DNA of 34,445 bases from contig JALRCN010000161.1 in NCBI GenBank assembly GCA_023257295.1, positions 1-34,445 on the forward strand, in the 5' to 3' direction. This document shows, piece after piece, positions 7,639 to 14,922 of this stretch. Within the stretch, counting starts at the first letter, position 1. The number at the start of each line of letters is the position of its first letter. Below the pieces are notes generated by a model, which worked only from the letters and a program-made list of their open reading frames with translations, did not search any database and had not been told where the DNA came from. The position numbers and the translations under genes are program-made. The DNA is from Nitrosomonas sp. (GTDB taxonomy: Bacteria; Pseudomonadota; Gammaproteobacteria; Burkholderiales; Nitrosomonadaceae).

Positions 7639-8499
7639 TTAAGATACCTGCTGGATACCGGCCAGAAGCCAGGTGGCTTGCGGATCTTTGAGGTTTTTTT
7701 GCACATGCCAGATTTCATCGAATGCGTCCGGTTCGCCATCGGGCAGATCGCGTATTTGGCCGGTGAAACGCACACTGGCAATTGCTGCATCGCCGACGGT
7801 TTCCACTTCCAGCAGATTGGCATCAATGAACATTACTTCCGATTGCTGGTGAGGGCCATCCCTTTCCTTAATTTGCGCGTCGATTTCCGCGAGCATTTCC
7901 GGCGTGGTGTAATCGCGGATTTCTTCAATATCGCCGCGATCATGTGCGGCTTGCAGGGCGATGAACGATGCTTTGGCATGCTTCAGAAACGGTTCCACTT
8001 TAAAATCCGCCGGAATGTTAGGTTGTTGCGTTGCGCTATTGCCGGTATTTGCTGCCGCAGGCGAAAATGGCGGCGGCGTGAAGCGGTCTTGCGCCGCGGT
8101 GTTCATGCCTCCCGAATATTGCATCGCGGGCGATTGCTGTTCCGTGCGCGGTTTGCGCATCATGCGGATAATGAAGAATACTCCGCCGATCAATAGCGCT
8201 ATGATCAGCATGTCCATCATATTGATGTTTTCGAATGCGCCGCCCATAAACAGCGCTGCCAATAAACCGCCTGCGGCGAGACCGGCTAATGCACCGCCCC
8301 ATTTGCTGCCCGTGCTAGGCGCTGCTGCGGGTGCGGCGGCAGGTGCTTGTTTCGGGCTTGGTGCGGTTTGTTGCTGATTAATCGATTGACGTTGCGTGCC
8401 GAGATTCTTGCCGCCGCCCATACGCTTCGCTTCCGCATCGAATGCGAACAATCCAAAACTGAGAAAAGCGATGGTCAGAAAGGTGAGTGTTTGCTTCAT
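7639..8499 (-). CDS. Tim44-like domain protein, exported or membrane anchored
   Basis: The 286-residue protein starts with a hydrophobic segment MKQTLTFLTIAFLSFGLFAFDAEA (signal peptide or anchor). A low-complexity Gln/Ala/Pro linker (about 35-65) and a Gly/Ala-rich hydrophobic stretch follow (WGGALAGLAAGGLLAALFMGG.. to IALLIGGVFFIIRMM, about 67-112). The C-terminal globular domain (about 155-285) matches the Tim44/calcium-binding mitochondrial carrier fold (FLKHAKASFIALQAAHDRGDIEEIRDYTTPEMLAEI). Bacterial members are poorly characterised; the mitochondrial relative acts in protein import, but that role cannot be transferred. The start is supported by GAGGA about 9 bases upstream and by a well-formed promoter. 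Confidence 0.85.
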   Translation of the reverse strand: MKQTLTFLTIAFLSFGLFAFDAEAKRMGGGKNLGTQRQSINQQQTAPSPKQAPAAAPAAAPSTGSKWGGALAGLAAGGLLAALFMGGAFENINMMDMLIIALLIGGVFFIIRMMRKPRTEQQSPAMQYSGGMNTAAQDRFTPPPFSPAAANTGNSATQQPNIPADFKVEPFLKHAKASFIALQAAHDRGDIEEIRDYTTPEMLAEIDAQIKERDGPHQQSEVMFIDANLLEVETVGDAAIASVRFTGQIRDLPDGEPDAFDEIWHVQKNLKDPQATWLLAGIQQVS

Positions 8500-8531
8500 G
8501 GTTGTTTCCTCAAACCGGTGTTAAAAATTCG

Positions 8532-8559
8532 AGTATAGCATCAATCCGGTCGTGGTCAA
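8532..8559 (-). promoter_or_regulatory. Candidate sigma70 promoter of the Tim44-like gene
   Basis: On the minus strand TTGACC (-35) and TATACT (-10) are separated by 16 bases, each matching consensus at five of six positions. Predicted start is near 8525, giving a leader of about 25 bases that contains GAGGA before the ATG at 8499. The promoter sits immediately downstream of the DUF3293 gene, so the two genes are separately startable. Confidence 0.65.
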
Positions 8560-8563
8560 TTTC

Positions 8564-8992
8564 TCACCGCAGCAATAGCAAGCGCGGAACGGCATCGGCA
8601 CCGATCCGTACAATCGCATTTTGATTAAATTGCCGCCCGATGAATTGTGCGGTATCCGGATCGATACCGGACACAAAAAAACTTTTTTCGGCAGGCCATT
8701 GTGCGCATGGATCGATGTTCGACCCTTCGACGATGGAATAGCCTTGATGTTGCAGGCAATGTCGTAACGATCGGTGCGCCGTCAAATTTTCCTCAATGGG
8801 CAATGGCCGACTGAAAGGGTTATAGGCACTGACGATGGCCGCATGACGCGAATTCGTATCCTGCAACAGCAAGGCAAGTGGTGCCGAAAATGTATCGATA
8901 CGCAAGTAAACCGGCTCAGGGAAGGTGTCGATCCGGTAAATCGTTTTTGCGTAACTATCGACAAGCTGTTGAGGAATTGTCGAATGTGCCAT
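8564..8992 (-). CDS. DUF3293 family protein
   Basis: This small 142-residue soluble protein has no signal peptide. The C-terminal half carries the features I associate with DUF3293: SAYNPFSRPLPIEENLTAH in the middle, then WPAEKSFFVSGID, a QFIGRQFNQNAIVRIGADAVPRLLLLR ending. Its function is unknown. It lies between the cytochrome c gene (17 bases away, same strand) and the Tim44-like gene. The close spacing to the cytochrome gene suggests cotranscription, but nothing links the functions. The start lacks a strong Shine-Dalgarno. Confidence 0.78.
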   Translation of the reverse strand: MAHSTIPQQLVDSYAKTIYRIDTFPEPVYLRIDTFSAPLALLLQDTNSRHAAIVSAYNPFSRPLPIEENLTAHRSLRHCLQHQGYSIVEGSNIDPCAQWPAEKSFFVSGIDPDTAQFIGRQFNQNAIVRIGADAVPRLLLLR

Positions 8993-9009
8993 GAATAAAA
9001 AGGGTATGC

Positions 9010-9570
9010 TTATTCGTGCCTATGACCTTGATGCGCATGGTCGTGAGAATTGTCCTGTGCAGTTTGGATAATTTGCCGATATTGCTCCGGCGTCATCGCA
9101 TTCAATTCAAGTACGAAAGCCGCTATCGCCCAAATGCTGTCGTCGTCGTGGCTGAGTCCCCATGCTGGCATCGCGGTCATTTTTAGGCCATTCTTGATCA
9201 CCCAAAAATAAGCCTTGGCGCGTTCCAGTTTTTCGGTTTGATCCTTAATCGGTGCACGCTCGAAAAACTTGGGTGCTTGCGGGTACAATCCAAGCGATAA
9301 TTCGGTTGGTTGCATGCCTGGCGCAAGATGGCAGATAGTGCACATTGCGCTGTAATGCTCGGCACCTTGTAAACGTATCCATTCGTTGTCCATTGCGGGT
9401 ACTTGCTGTTCCTTGGCGCGTGCTTCGATTGAGTTGTTTCGTACCCAGGCGATGATTTTCTCGGTGATCGCCCAGTGTTTTTCCGTAGCTGCCATGTTAT
9501 ATGCGCCCGAGCTAAGTGTGATAAAGACAAGAATTGCTGATGTCACTAGAAAGCCAATAATCTTTTTCAT
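9010..9570 (-). CDS. Membrane-anchored c-type cytochrome, single heme, His-rich C-terminus
   Basis: The 186-residue protein begins with an uncleaved or cleavable hydrophobic segment (about 4-24). It has one heme-binding motif CTICH at 77-81, with M134 in KMTAMPAWG as the likely distal axial ligand. This is the layout of class I / cbb3-subunit-like cytochrome c domains (to about residue 155). The tail HDHAHQGHRHE (about 176-186) is unusually rich in histidine and may bind metal (inference). AAGGAG precedes the ATG by a short spacer. It is divergent from the secreted RTX-like gene across a 180-base region. An electron-carrier role in the periplasm is expected; the partner is not evident. Confidence 0.85.
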   Translation of the reverse strand: MKKIIGFLVTSAILVFITLSSGAYNMAATEKHWAITEKIIAWVRNNSIEARAKEQQVPAMDNEWIRLQGAEHYSAMCTICHLAPGMQPTELSLGLYPQAPKFFERAPIKDQTEKLERAKAYFWVIKNGLKMTAMPAWGLSHDDDSIWAIAAFVLELNAMTPEQYRQIIQTAQDNSHDHAHQGHRHE

Positions 9571-9678
9571 TTTTGACTCCTTGCAATCAATAAAACAAGA
9601 TCGATACGTTTGGATTGCTTGAAATTTTTGATTGTCGTGCCTGAGGCCCAGTTTCAGCGCAATGCATCAGTGTAATGT

Positions 9679-9692
9679 TTGATCCTGATCAA
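9679..9692. promoter_or_regulatory. FNR/ANR-type operator, TTGAT-N4-ATCAA
   Basis: TTGATCCTGATCAA is a perfect match to the FNR family half-sites with the standard 4-base centre. Its centre (9685.5) lies 41.5 bases upstream of the start predicted from the TATACT -10 hexamer of the plus-strand gene, the classic position for a class II activator. On the minus side no AT-rich -10 is seen at the mirror distance, so control of the cytochrome gene is less likely. Confidence 0.7.
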
Positions 9693-9714
9693 GCATAAAA
9701 TTTAATAAGAGAAT

Positions 9715-9750
9715 TATACTAAAAAAGTGACTAATTCGAAGGAGAAGAAA
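9715..9750 (+). promoter_or_regulatory. -10 element, predicted transcript start and strong RBS of the secreted RTX-like gene
   Basis: TATACT at 9715-9720 is a good -10 with no sigma70-like -35 hexamer, as expected for an activator-dependent promoter. The predicted start is about 9727, so the GTG that opens the ORF-track entry falls at the transcript start. AAGGAG at 9739-9744, six bases before ATG 9751, fixes translation at MAVFTL. Confidence 0.6.
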
Positions 9751-11181
9751 ATGGCAGTCTTTACATTATATAATCCCACAACACATACACTTTCCAGCTT
9801 AACCTCGGCTTTGTTGTCTTCTGGGTCGGGCATCTCGGTTACTGCCGGTTCGATCAGCGTGAAGTATGGAACGGGTACCTCATATGCGGATACGGTGCTC
9901 GCTACGACTTCGATTTCTTTTTATGATGGCAGTATTCCTGGCCTGGGCATCGGTGCAGGGTTGGTTCTGACATCCGGCGATGGCAATCCACCTTCATCGA
10001 ATACACAAACAGGTTATGGGGTCTCATTGACACCGTCGGAAACGGACGCTGGTCTCAACACTACAGTTCACGCTGCTTTTCCATCGGCAGGTGAAGTTAA
10101 GGATGCGACGGTGCTCGAATTCAGTTTCACCGTGTCGGATCCCGCGCTAACCAGCATTAAATTCAATCTCATTTATGCTTCCGACGAATATCCGGAATTT
10201 AGCGACAGCAGTTTCGTCGATATCGCGGGTGTTTATGTCAATGGCGTCAATTATGCATTGTTCAATAATCGCGCCGATCAGCCATTGAGTATCTTGGATA
10301 CCAACTTAGCCGCCGGTAATTACCGGAATAATGCAGGCGGTGCTATTCCGCTGGAATACGACGGTATTTCCAATATCTTGACGGTGATTGCGCCGGTGAC
10401 TACCGGTACGAACAAGATAAAAATAGCGGTCGCGGATACCGGCGATCAGATTTACGATTCAGGTATTTTTGTCGGAGATTTTCATGCCATCGATTTTGAC
10501 GGTTCCGGTTTGGCATTGGAAACCAAAGGCTCATCATCGGATGATTTGCTGGTGAAAGGGCACGATTTTAACGAATTTTTTGATCTCGGCAGTGGTAACG
10601 ACAATGCATTCGGCGGGAAAGGCGATGATGTTTTCGATGGCGGGGATGGTTTTGACTCGGCTATTTTCAGTGGAAACTTTTCCAGCTACGACTTCAGCAA
10701 GCTGTTCACCGATAATCTTATTTCCGGGCCGGATGGAAACGACAGTCTGAACGATATTGAGTTCGGCGTGTTTGGCGACGATCTTTTCTCATTCGATACC
10801 CAAGAGGGTGGCAGTACTTACAATATTTATGCCTTATTGGAGGCGGCGTTCGATCAAGCACCATCAACGGATTTGTTGAGCCAATGGGTTAAAGAAGGAA
10901 TGGATGGCGACGATACGGCGGCGCTGGCGCAGCAAATGATCAATACTTATGCGCCCGGTGTTTCAAATGAAACATTGATTGTTCATTTATTCAAGACCGT
11001 GGTCGGCATTACGCCGACACAGGCGCAGATCGATGAATTCAGTGCGTTGATCGGGCCTGGAAAAACCTTTGCAACCCAGGGCGATTTGGTTGCTTTCGCG
11101 GCATTGCTCGATCTCAATACCGACGATTTTGCTTCTATCGTCGGTACGCCGATTGCATTGGATTTGTCGCAATTTATTTGA
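9751..11181 (+). CDS. Putative type I-secreted protein: choice-of-anchor-L domain, RTX-like repeats, DUF4214-like tail
   Basis: The protein has 476 residues from the ATG chosen by the AAGGAG site (the track starts 8 codons earlier at a GTG). Residues about 10-250 match the choice-of-anchor-L pattern: GLVLTSGDG at 70-78, DATVLEFSFTV at 118-128 and the hallmark IYASDEYPEFSDSSFVDIAGVYVNG at 141-165. Residues 280-308 (GSGNDNAFGGKGDDVFDGGDGFD) are RTX-type calcium-binding repeats. A GPDGNDSLNDIEFGVFGDDLF motif (326-346), seen after such repeats, follows. Residues 357-465 resemble DUF4214. There is no Sec signal and the end is hydrophobic (IALDLSQFI), consistent with type I secretion; no transporter genes are in the window. 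It may be a surface or adhesive protein (inference). It is a single-gene unit with an FNR-type promoter and its own terminator. Confidence 0.8.
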   Translation: MAVFTLYNPTTHTLSSLTSALLSSGSGISVTAGSISVKYGTGTSYADTVLATTSISFYDGSIPGLGIGAGLVLTSGDGNPPSSNTQTGYGVSLTPSETDAGLNTTVHAAFPSAGEVKDATVLEFSFTVSDPALTSIKFNLIYASDEYPEFSDSSFVDIAGVYVNGVNYALFNNRADQPLSILDTNLAAGNYRNNAGGAIPLEYDGISNILTVIAPVTTGTNKIKIAVADTGDQIYDSGIFVGDFHAIDFDGSGLALETKGSSSDDLLVKGHDFNEFFDLGSGNDNAFGGKGDDVFDGGDGFDSAIFSGNFSSYDFSKLFTDNLISGPDGNDSLNDIEFGVFGDDLFSFDTQEGGSTYNIYALLEAAFDQAPSTDLLSQWVKEGMDGDDTAALAQQMINTYAPGVSNETLIVHLFKTVVGITPTQAQIDEFSALIGPGKTFATQGDLVAFAALLDLNTDDFASIVGTPIALDLSQFI

Positions 11182-11211
11182 GAAAGAAAGCGTAATCGTT
11201 TTTGTATAAAA

Positions 11212-11250
11212 ATAACCCGTTTGACTTAAATCCCAAGTCAAACGGGTTAT
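11212..11250. terminator. Bidirectional rho-independent terminator between the RTX-like gene and rpoH
   Basis: A perfect 16-bp inverted repeat, ATAACCCGTTTGACTT with 7-base loop AAATCCC, lies between two convergent genes. On the minus strand it is followed by a T-rich tract (TTTTTAT), and on the plus strand by GGTTTTAT. It should end the rpoH transcript well and the RTX-like transcript moderately. Confidence 0.85.
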
Positions 11251-11268
11251 GGTTTTATGCAGCTTGAT

Positions 11269-12117
11269 TTATGCGCCTGTTGTCATTGCGTCGCGAATTT
11301 TTTGCAGCGCTTTCGCTTCGATTTGGCGTATTCGCTCTGCTGAAACGCCCAATTCATCGGCCAGATCATGCAGCGTTGCTGTGTCTTCTTTTTCGCGCAA
11401 CCGGCGTGCTTCGATGATATGACGGCTGCGTTCATCCAGGCTTTCCAGAGATTGTTGCAAGCCTTTTTCGCGTAATTGAATTAATTGGTTGTTTTCAATA
11501 ATTCGAGAAGGCTCGTTGCCATCCGTTAAATAACTGATCGGTGTAAAGCGGTCGTCTTCGTCATCGGACGAGGGTTCGAGCGATACATCAGCGCCGTTGA
11601 AACGTTTCTCCATCTCCACCACTTCTTCCGGCTTCACGCCGAGCTGAGTGGCAATGGCATCGACTTCGTGCGGATTCAATGTGTCTAATCCTCGTTTCAT
11701 GCTGCGCAGGTTAAAAAACAATTTGCGCTGTTGCTTGGTGGTCGCAATTTTGACCAAGCGCCAGTTGCGCATGATGAATTCGTGAATTTCGGCTTTGATC
11801 CAATGCACCGCGAACGATACCAAGCGTACGCCTCGTTCCGGATCGAATCGCTTGACCGCTTTCATTAATCCGATATTGCCTTCCTGGATTAAGTCCGCTT
11901 GCGGCAAGCCGTAGCCTTTATAACCGCGCGCAATGGCAATGACAAAACGCAAATGCGATAAAATCAATTGTTGAGCGGCTTCCAAGTCGTCATGACTCCA
12001 CAGACGCCGCGCCAGCCTGGTTTCTTCCTCTTGAGAAAGAACAGGGAAAGAATTAGCTGACTGAATATAACTTTCAAGACTTCCTCCCATTGCGGGCAGT
12101 GTTAAAGCATTCGTCAT
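11269..12117 (-). CDS. rpoH: RNA polymerase heat-shock sigma factor (sigma32)
   Basis: Sigma32 directs transcription of chaperone and protease genes. I choose the ATG at 12117 (MTNALTLPAMGGSLESYIQ), preceded by GAGGAG, giving 282 residues (E. coli 284); the track start adds 13 residues upstream of that site. Region 2 (LILSHLRFVIAIARGYKGYGLPQADLIQEGNIGLMKAVKRFDPERGVRLVSFAVHWIKAEIHEFI) is nearly identical to the family. The RpoH box QRKLFFNLRSMKR follows it, and region 4 with a helix-turn-helix (LHDLADELGVSAERIRQIEAKALQKIR) ends the protein. It follows ftsY-ftsE-ftsX as in E. coli but has its own promoter covered by a CIRCE operator. A strong terminator follows. Confidence 0.97.
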   Translation of the reverse strand: MTNALTLPAMGGSLESYIQSANSFPVLSQEEETRLARRLWSHDDLEAAQQLILSHLRFVIAIARGYKGYGLPQADLIQEGNIGLMKAVKRFDPERGVRLVSFAVHWIKAEIHEFIMRNWRLVKIATTKQQRKLFFNLRSMKRGLDTLNPHEVDAIATQLGVKPEEVVEMEKRFNGADVSLEPSSDDEDDRFTPISYLTDGNEPSRIIENNQLIQLREKGLQQSLESLDERSRHIIEARRLREKEDTATLHDLADELGVSAERIRQIEAKALQKIRDAMTTGA

Positions 12118-12154
12118 AATAATCATCTCCTCGGTTAGGTTGTGCTTTTGTGTC

Positions 12155-12184
12155 ATTTTAGCACTCGCTTAATGAGAGTGCCAA
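12155..12184 (-). promoter_or_regulatory. rpoH promoter overlapped by CIRCE operator
   Basis: The plus strand reads TTAGCACTC-N9-GAGTGCCAA at 12158-12184, matching the CIRCE consensus TTAGCACTC-N9-GAGTGCTAA at 17 of 18 arm positions. On the minus strand the same bases hold a -35 TTGGCA (12179-12184) and a -10 TAAAAT (12155-12160) with an 18-base spacer. A bound HrcA repressor would therefore cover the promoter. It lies 41 bases upstream of the rpoH start codon. Confidence 0.85.
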
Positions 12185-12222
12185 CTTGCTGAAAAGTTTC
12201 ACCATTGAATCGGTATCATGGT

Positions 12223-13134
12223 TTACCGAGGCTCTATTTGCCACAGATGACTGGCAACGGATATGCGAGCACCTAACCAGCCAAGCCATGCGGAAAAAAT
12301 CAATAAACTGAGACTGTCCGTTATTGCAAGAAAGCGTAACTGAAAATCAGTGCTGTAAAGTTGCGTAAGATCAATAAGATGATTATTTATTCTGTCGATG
12401 AGGAATGCTACGATCAACCAGGCGACAATGCCGCCGCTCAAGCCCTGAATGGTACCGAAATACAAAAAAGGCCGTTGGATAAAGCTATCGGTTGCGCCGA
12501 TCAATTTGGAGATTTCAATCTCATCGCGTTTGGTGAGGATTTGCAGACGAATGGTATTGAACATGATCGCAACGATTGCGATGCTGAGCAACGTCGATAG
12601 CATCAACATGATCAAGCGGCCTAAATCGAGAATGGCATCGAGGCGCTCAACCCAATCAGAATCGAATTGCACCAATTCAATTTCAGGCCAATTTTGCAGG
12701 GTGGCGCGCAGTTGCTCCAAAGCCGCAGTGCTGTCCTTTTGCGTATGCACAATAAAAGCATCGGGTAAGGGATTACGTTCCAAGCTGGCGGCGATATTGG
12801 TCAATCCGTTGTCTTGTTGCAATTGCTGCAAAGCTGCGTCTTTGGAAATGAACTGAAAATCGACGATTCGCGTATCCGACTCAAGTCGTTGTTTGATACT
12901 GTCAATGTCCTGTCGGTCCGCGGTTGTTTTGACGAACAGGCTCATTTGCGGCGTGTTGGATACTTGCCCGGATAAGGATTGCATACTTTCCATCAGGATA
13001 TAAACGCCCGTCGGCAAGCTGAGTGCGATACCCATTACCAAGACACTGTATAAGTTGGTTATAGGATTTTGAATCAATTGCTTAATGGTCAATAAAAGAG
13101 CACGACCGTGCTGAGATAGCCACGCGTTTATCAT
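12223..13134 (-). CDS. ftsX: Cell division ABC transporter-like permease FtsX
   Basis: FtsX is the membrane partner of FtsE at the septum and controls cell-wall hydrolase activation. The 303-residue protein has a short cytoplasmic N-terminus, TM1 at about 27-48, a periplasmic loop (about 50-170; SLFVKTTADRQDIDSIKQRLES.. FISKDAALQQLQ) and three C-terminal TM helices. These three are at about 172-195, 222-246 and 270-295, with the MFNTIRLQILTKRDEIEISKLIGATDSFIQRPFLYFGTIQGLSGG permease signature between them. The start overlaps the ftsE stop by four bases (ATGA). It sits between ftsE and rpoH in the conserved order. Confidence 0.95.
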   Translation of the reverse strand: MINAWLSQHGRALLLTIKQLIQNPITNLYSVLVMGIALSLPTGVYILMESMQSLSGQVSNTPQMSLFVKTTADRQDIDSIKQRLESDTRIVDFQFISKDAALQQLQQDNGLTNIAASLERNPLPDAFIVHTQKDSTAALEQLRATLQNWPEIELVQFDSDWVERLDAILDLGRLIMLMLSTLLSIAIVAIMFNTIRLQILTKRDEIEISKLIGATDSFIQRPFLYFGTIQGLSGGIVAWLIVAFLIDRINNHLIDLTQLYSTDFQLRFLAITDSLSLLIFSAWLGWLGARISVASHLWQIEPR

Positions 13135-13784
13135 GCCGCCAATCTTCCCTGTTTTAGCGATAAAACGCGATGTTGCGTATCTTCCAATAAAGAGGCGTCA
13201 TGCGTGGCGATCAGAACGGTAACGCCCACTTGATTAAACGAGTTGAACATGGTCATGATGTCTCGGGCGTATGCGATATCCAAATTGCCGGTCGGTTCAT
13301 CCGCGATAAGAATCATCGGGCGATGTACCACCGCACGGGCAATGCATAACCGCTGTCTTTCTCCGCCGGATAATGCAATGGGCATGGATTTTTCCTTTTG
13401 CAGCAAGCCAACCTTATCCAGCGCAGCGCGTACGCGCGTTGCCATGGATCTGCTGTCGAAGCCGCTGATTTGCAGCGGCAACAAAACGTTATCGAAAACA
13501 CTGCGGTCGAATAGCAATTTGTGGTCTTGAAATACGAAACCGATTTTTCGGCGCAGGTAGGGGATCGCTGCCGGTTTGAGTTGCGCGATGTTTTGCCCGC
13601 TAATAGCGATAACGCCGGAAGTCGGGCGCTCTATCGAGGCAAGGAGCTTGAGCAATGTACTTTTCCCAGCGCCGGAGTGGCCGGTTAGAAATACCATTTC
13701 ACCGGCTTTTATCGCAAGATCGACATTATTCAGCGCAACAAAGCCATCTGGATAGCGCTTGGAAATATTCTTAAAAGTGATCAT
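13131..13784 (-). CDS. ftsE: Cell division ATP-binding protein FtsE
   Basis: FtsE is the ATPase that energises FtsX. The protein has 217 residues from the ATG at 13784 (MITFKNISKRYPDG); the track start is a TTG six codons upstream without better support. Walker A is GHSGAGKST (35-43), followed by the Q-loop in FVFQDHKLL, the ABC signature LSGGERQRLCIARA, Walker B MILIADEPTGNLD and the switch His in IATHD. It begins 24 bases after the ftsY stop and overlaps ftsX by 4 bases. Confidence 0.95.
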   Translation of the reverse strand: MITFKNISKRYPDGFVALNNVDLAIKAGEMVFLTGHSGAGKSTLLKLLASIERPTSGVIAISGQNIAQLKPAAIPYLRRKIGFVFQDHKLLFDRSVFDNVLLPLQISGFDSRSMATRVRAALDKVGLLQKEKSMPIALSGGERQRLCIARAVVHRPMILIADEPTGNLDIAYARDIMTMFNSFNQVGVTVLIATHDASLLEDTQHRVLSLKQGRLAA

Positions 13785-13808
13785 GCTGAGTCCGCGCGAC
13801 AAGCCATA

Positions 13809-14834
13809 TCAATCAAACATCGCATCGACAAAATCTTTGGCATCGAACGGACGTAAATCGTGCAGGCCTTCGCCGACGCCGATGAAGCGTAAAGCGGGTG
13901 GATTCTGGGGGTATTGTCCGGCAATAGCGGCAACCACGCCGCCTTTGGCGGTGCCGTCGAGTTTTGTCAAGATCAGGCCGGTAACGCCGAGTGCTTCGTC
14001 GAATGCTTTCATTTGCATGATCGCATTCTGACCGGTGTTGGCATCCAGTACCAGCAATACTTCATGTGGCGCATCGGGCATGGCTTTTGCAATCACGCGC
14101 TTTACTTTTTTGATTTCTTCCATCAAATGCATTTGTGTGGTCAGGCGTCCTGCCGTGTCCGCCAGCACGATATCGATGCCGCGCGCTTTGGCGGAATTGA
14201 CGGCATCGAAAATGACGGCTGCAGGATCGCTTTTTTTATCCGGATCGTTGTCCGGTGCGATCACGGTAATGTTGTTCCGCTCACCCCACACCATCAATTG
14301 CTCTCGCGCTGCGGCACGGAACGTATCGCCTGCCGCCAGCAGCACCGATTGGCCTTGCGATTGAAAGTATTTGGCCAGTTTGCCGATCGAAGTCGTTTTT
14401 CCGACGCCGTTGACACCAGTAATCATAATGACGAAAGGCTGGTGTAAAGTGTTATCCAGCGGCTTCTGCAGCGGTTCCAGCATGCTGACAAGCGCTTCCT
14501 TGAGTGCTTGTTTGAGTTGCGCGGAATCGGTCAGGGCATCCCGTTTGACTTGTTTGCGCAGATTTTCCAGCAACTGTTGCGTAGCGGTAACGCCGACATC
14601 GGCGGTCAGCAGGATGGTTTCCAGTTCTTCATACAGCGCTTCGTCAATCTTGCCTCCGCCGAATAACCCCGACAGTTGTTTGCCGAAATTTTGTCGGGTG
14701 CGTGCGAGACCTTGCTTAAGCTTGCTGGCAAAACCAATGGAATCTTCCGGTGCATTTTTCGGTTCGATTGTGGTTGCGGCCACTTCTTCGGCAGGTTCTG
14801 CGGAATCTTTTTTGGATTTAAAAAAACTAAACAT
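13809..14834 (-). CDS. ftsY: Signal recognition particle receptor FtsY
   Basis: FtsY is the SRP receptor GTPase that docks ribosome-nascent chain complexes at the membrane. The 341-residue protein has only a short charged N-terminal region (about 1-35), well below the long acidic A domain of E. coli FtsY. The N domain (about 38-125) and the G domain follow, with ITGVNGVGKTTSIGKLA (G1 at 140-148), AAGDTFRAAAREQL, DTAGRL, LTKLDGTAKGG and a final FIGVGEGLHDLRPFDAKDFVDAMF. It heads the ftsY-ftsE-ftsX cluster and is divergent from the M16 peptidase gene with 88 bases between start codons. Confidence 0.97.
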   Translation of the reverse strand: MFSFFKSKKDSAEPAEEVAATTIEPKNAPEDSIGFASKLKQGLARTRQNFGKQLSGLFGGGKIDEALYEELETILLTADVGVTATQQLLENLRKQVKRDALTDSAQLKQALKEALVSMLEPLQKPLDNTLHQPFVIMITGVNGVGKTTSIGKLAKYFQSQGQSVLLAAGDTFRAAAREQLMVWGERNNITVIAPDNDPDKKSDPAAVIFDAVNSAKARGIDIVLADTAGRLTTQMHLMEEIKKVKRVIAKAMPDAPHEVLLVLDANTGQNAIMQMKAFDEALGVTGLILTKLDGTAKGGVVAAIAGQYPQNPPALRFIGVGEGLHDLRPFDAKDFVDAMFD

Positions 14835-14922
14835 TCTGATAGGCTCTAAACGCTATAAAATAGACATTGTAATTTTAGAATGCCCCATTTTATTCTGTTT
14901 GCTCACATTTTGGTTAGTAAAA

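Noticed and set aside
7560-7826. 89-codon N-terminal extension of the DUF2165 ORF
   Set aside because: It overlaps the end of the Tim44-like gene on the same strand in another frame and lacks family resemblance; ATG 7559 gives a normal length and a TM helix start.
14371-14922. N-terminal 184-codon extension of the M16 peptidase in the ORF track
   Set aside because: It runs antisense through ftsY, and the signal peptide and family similarity begin only after the ATG at 14923.
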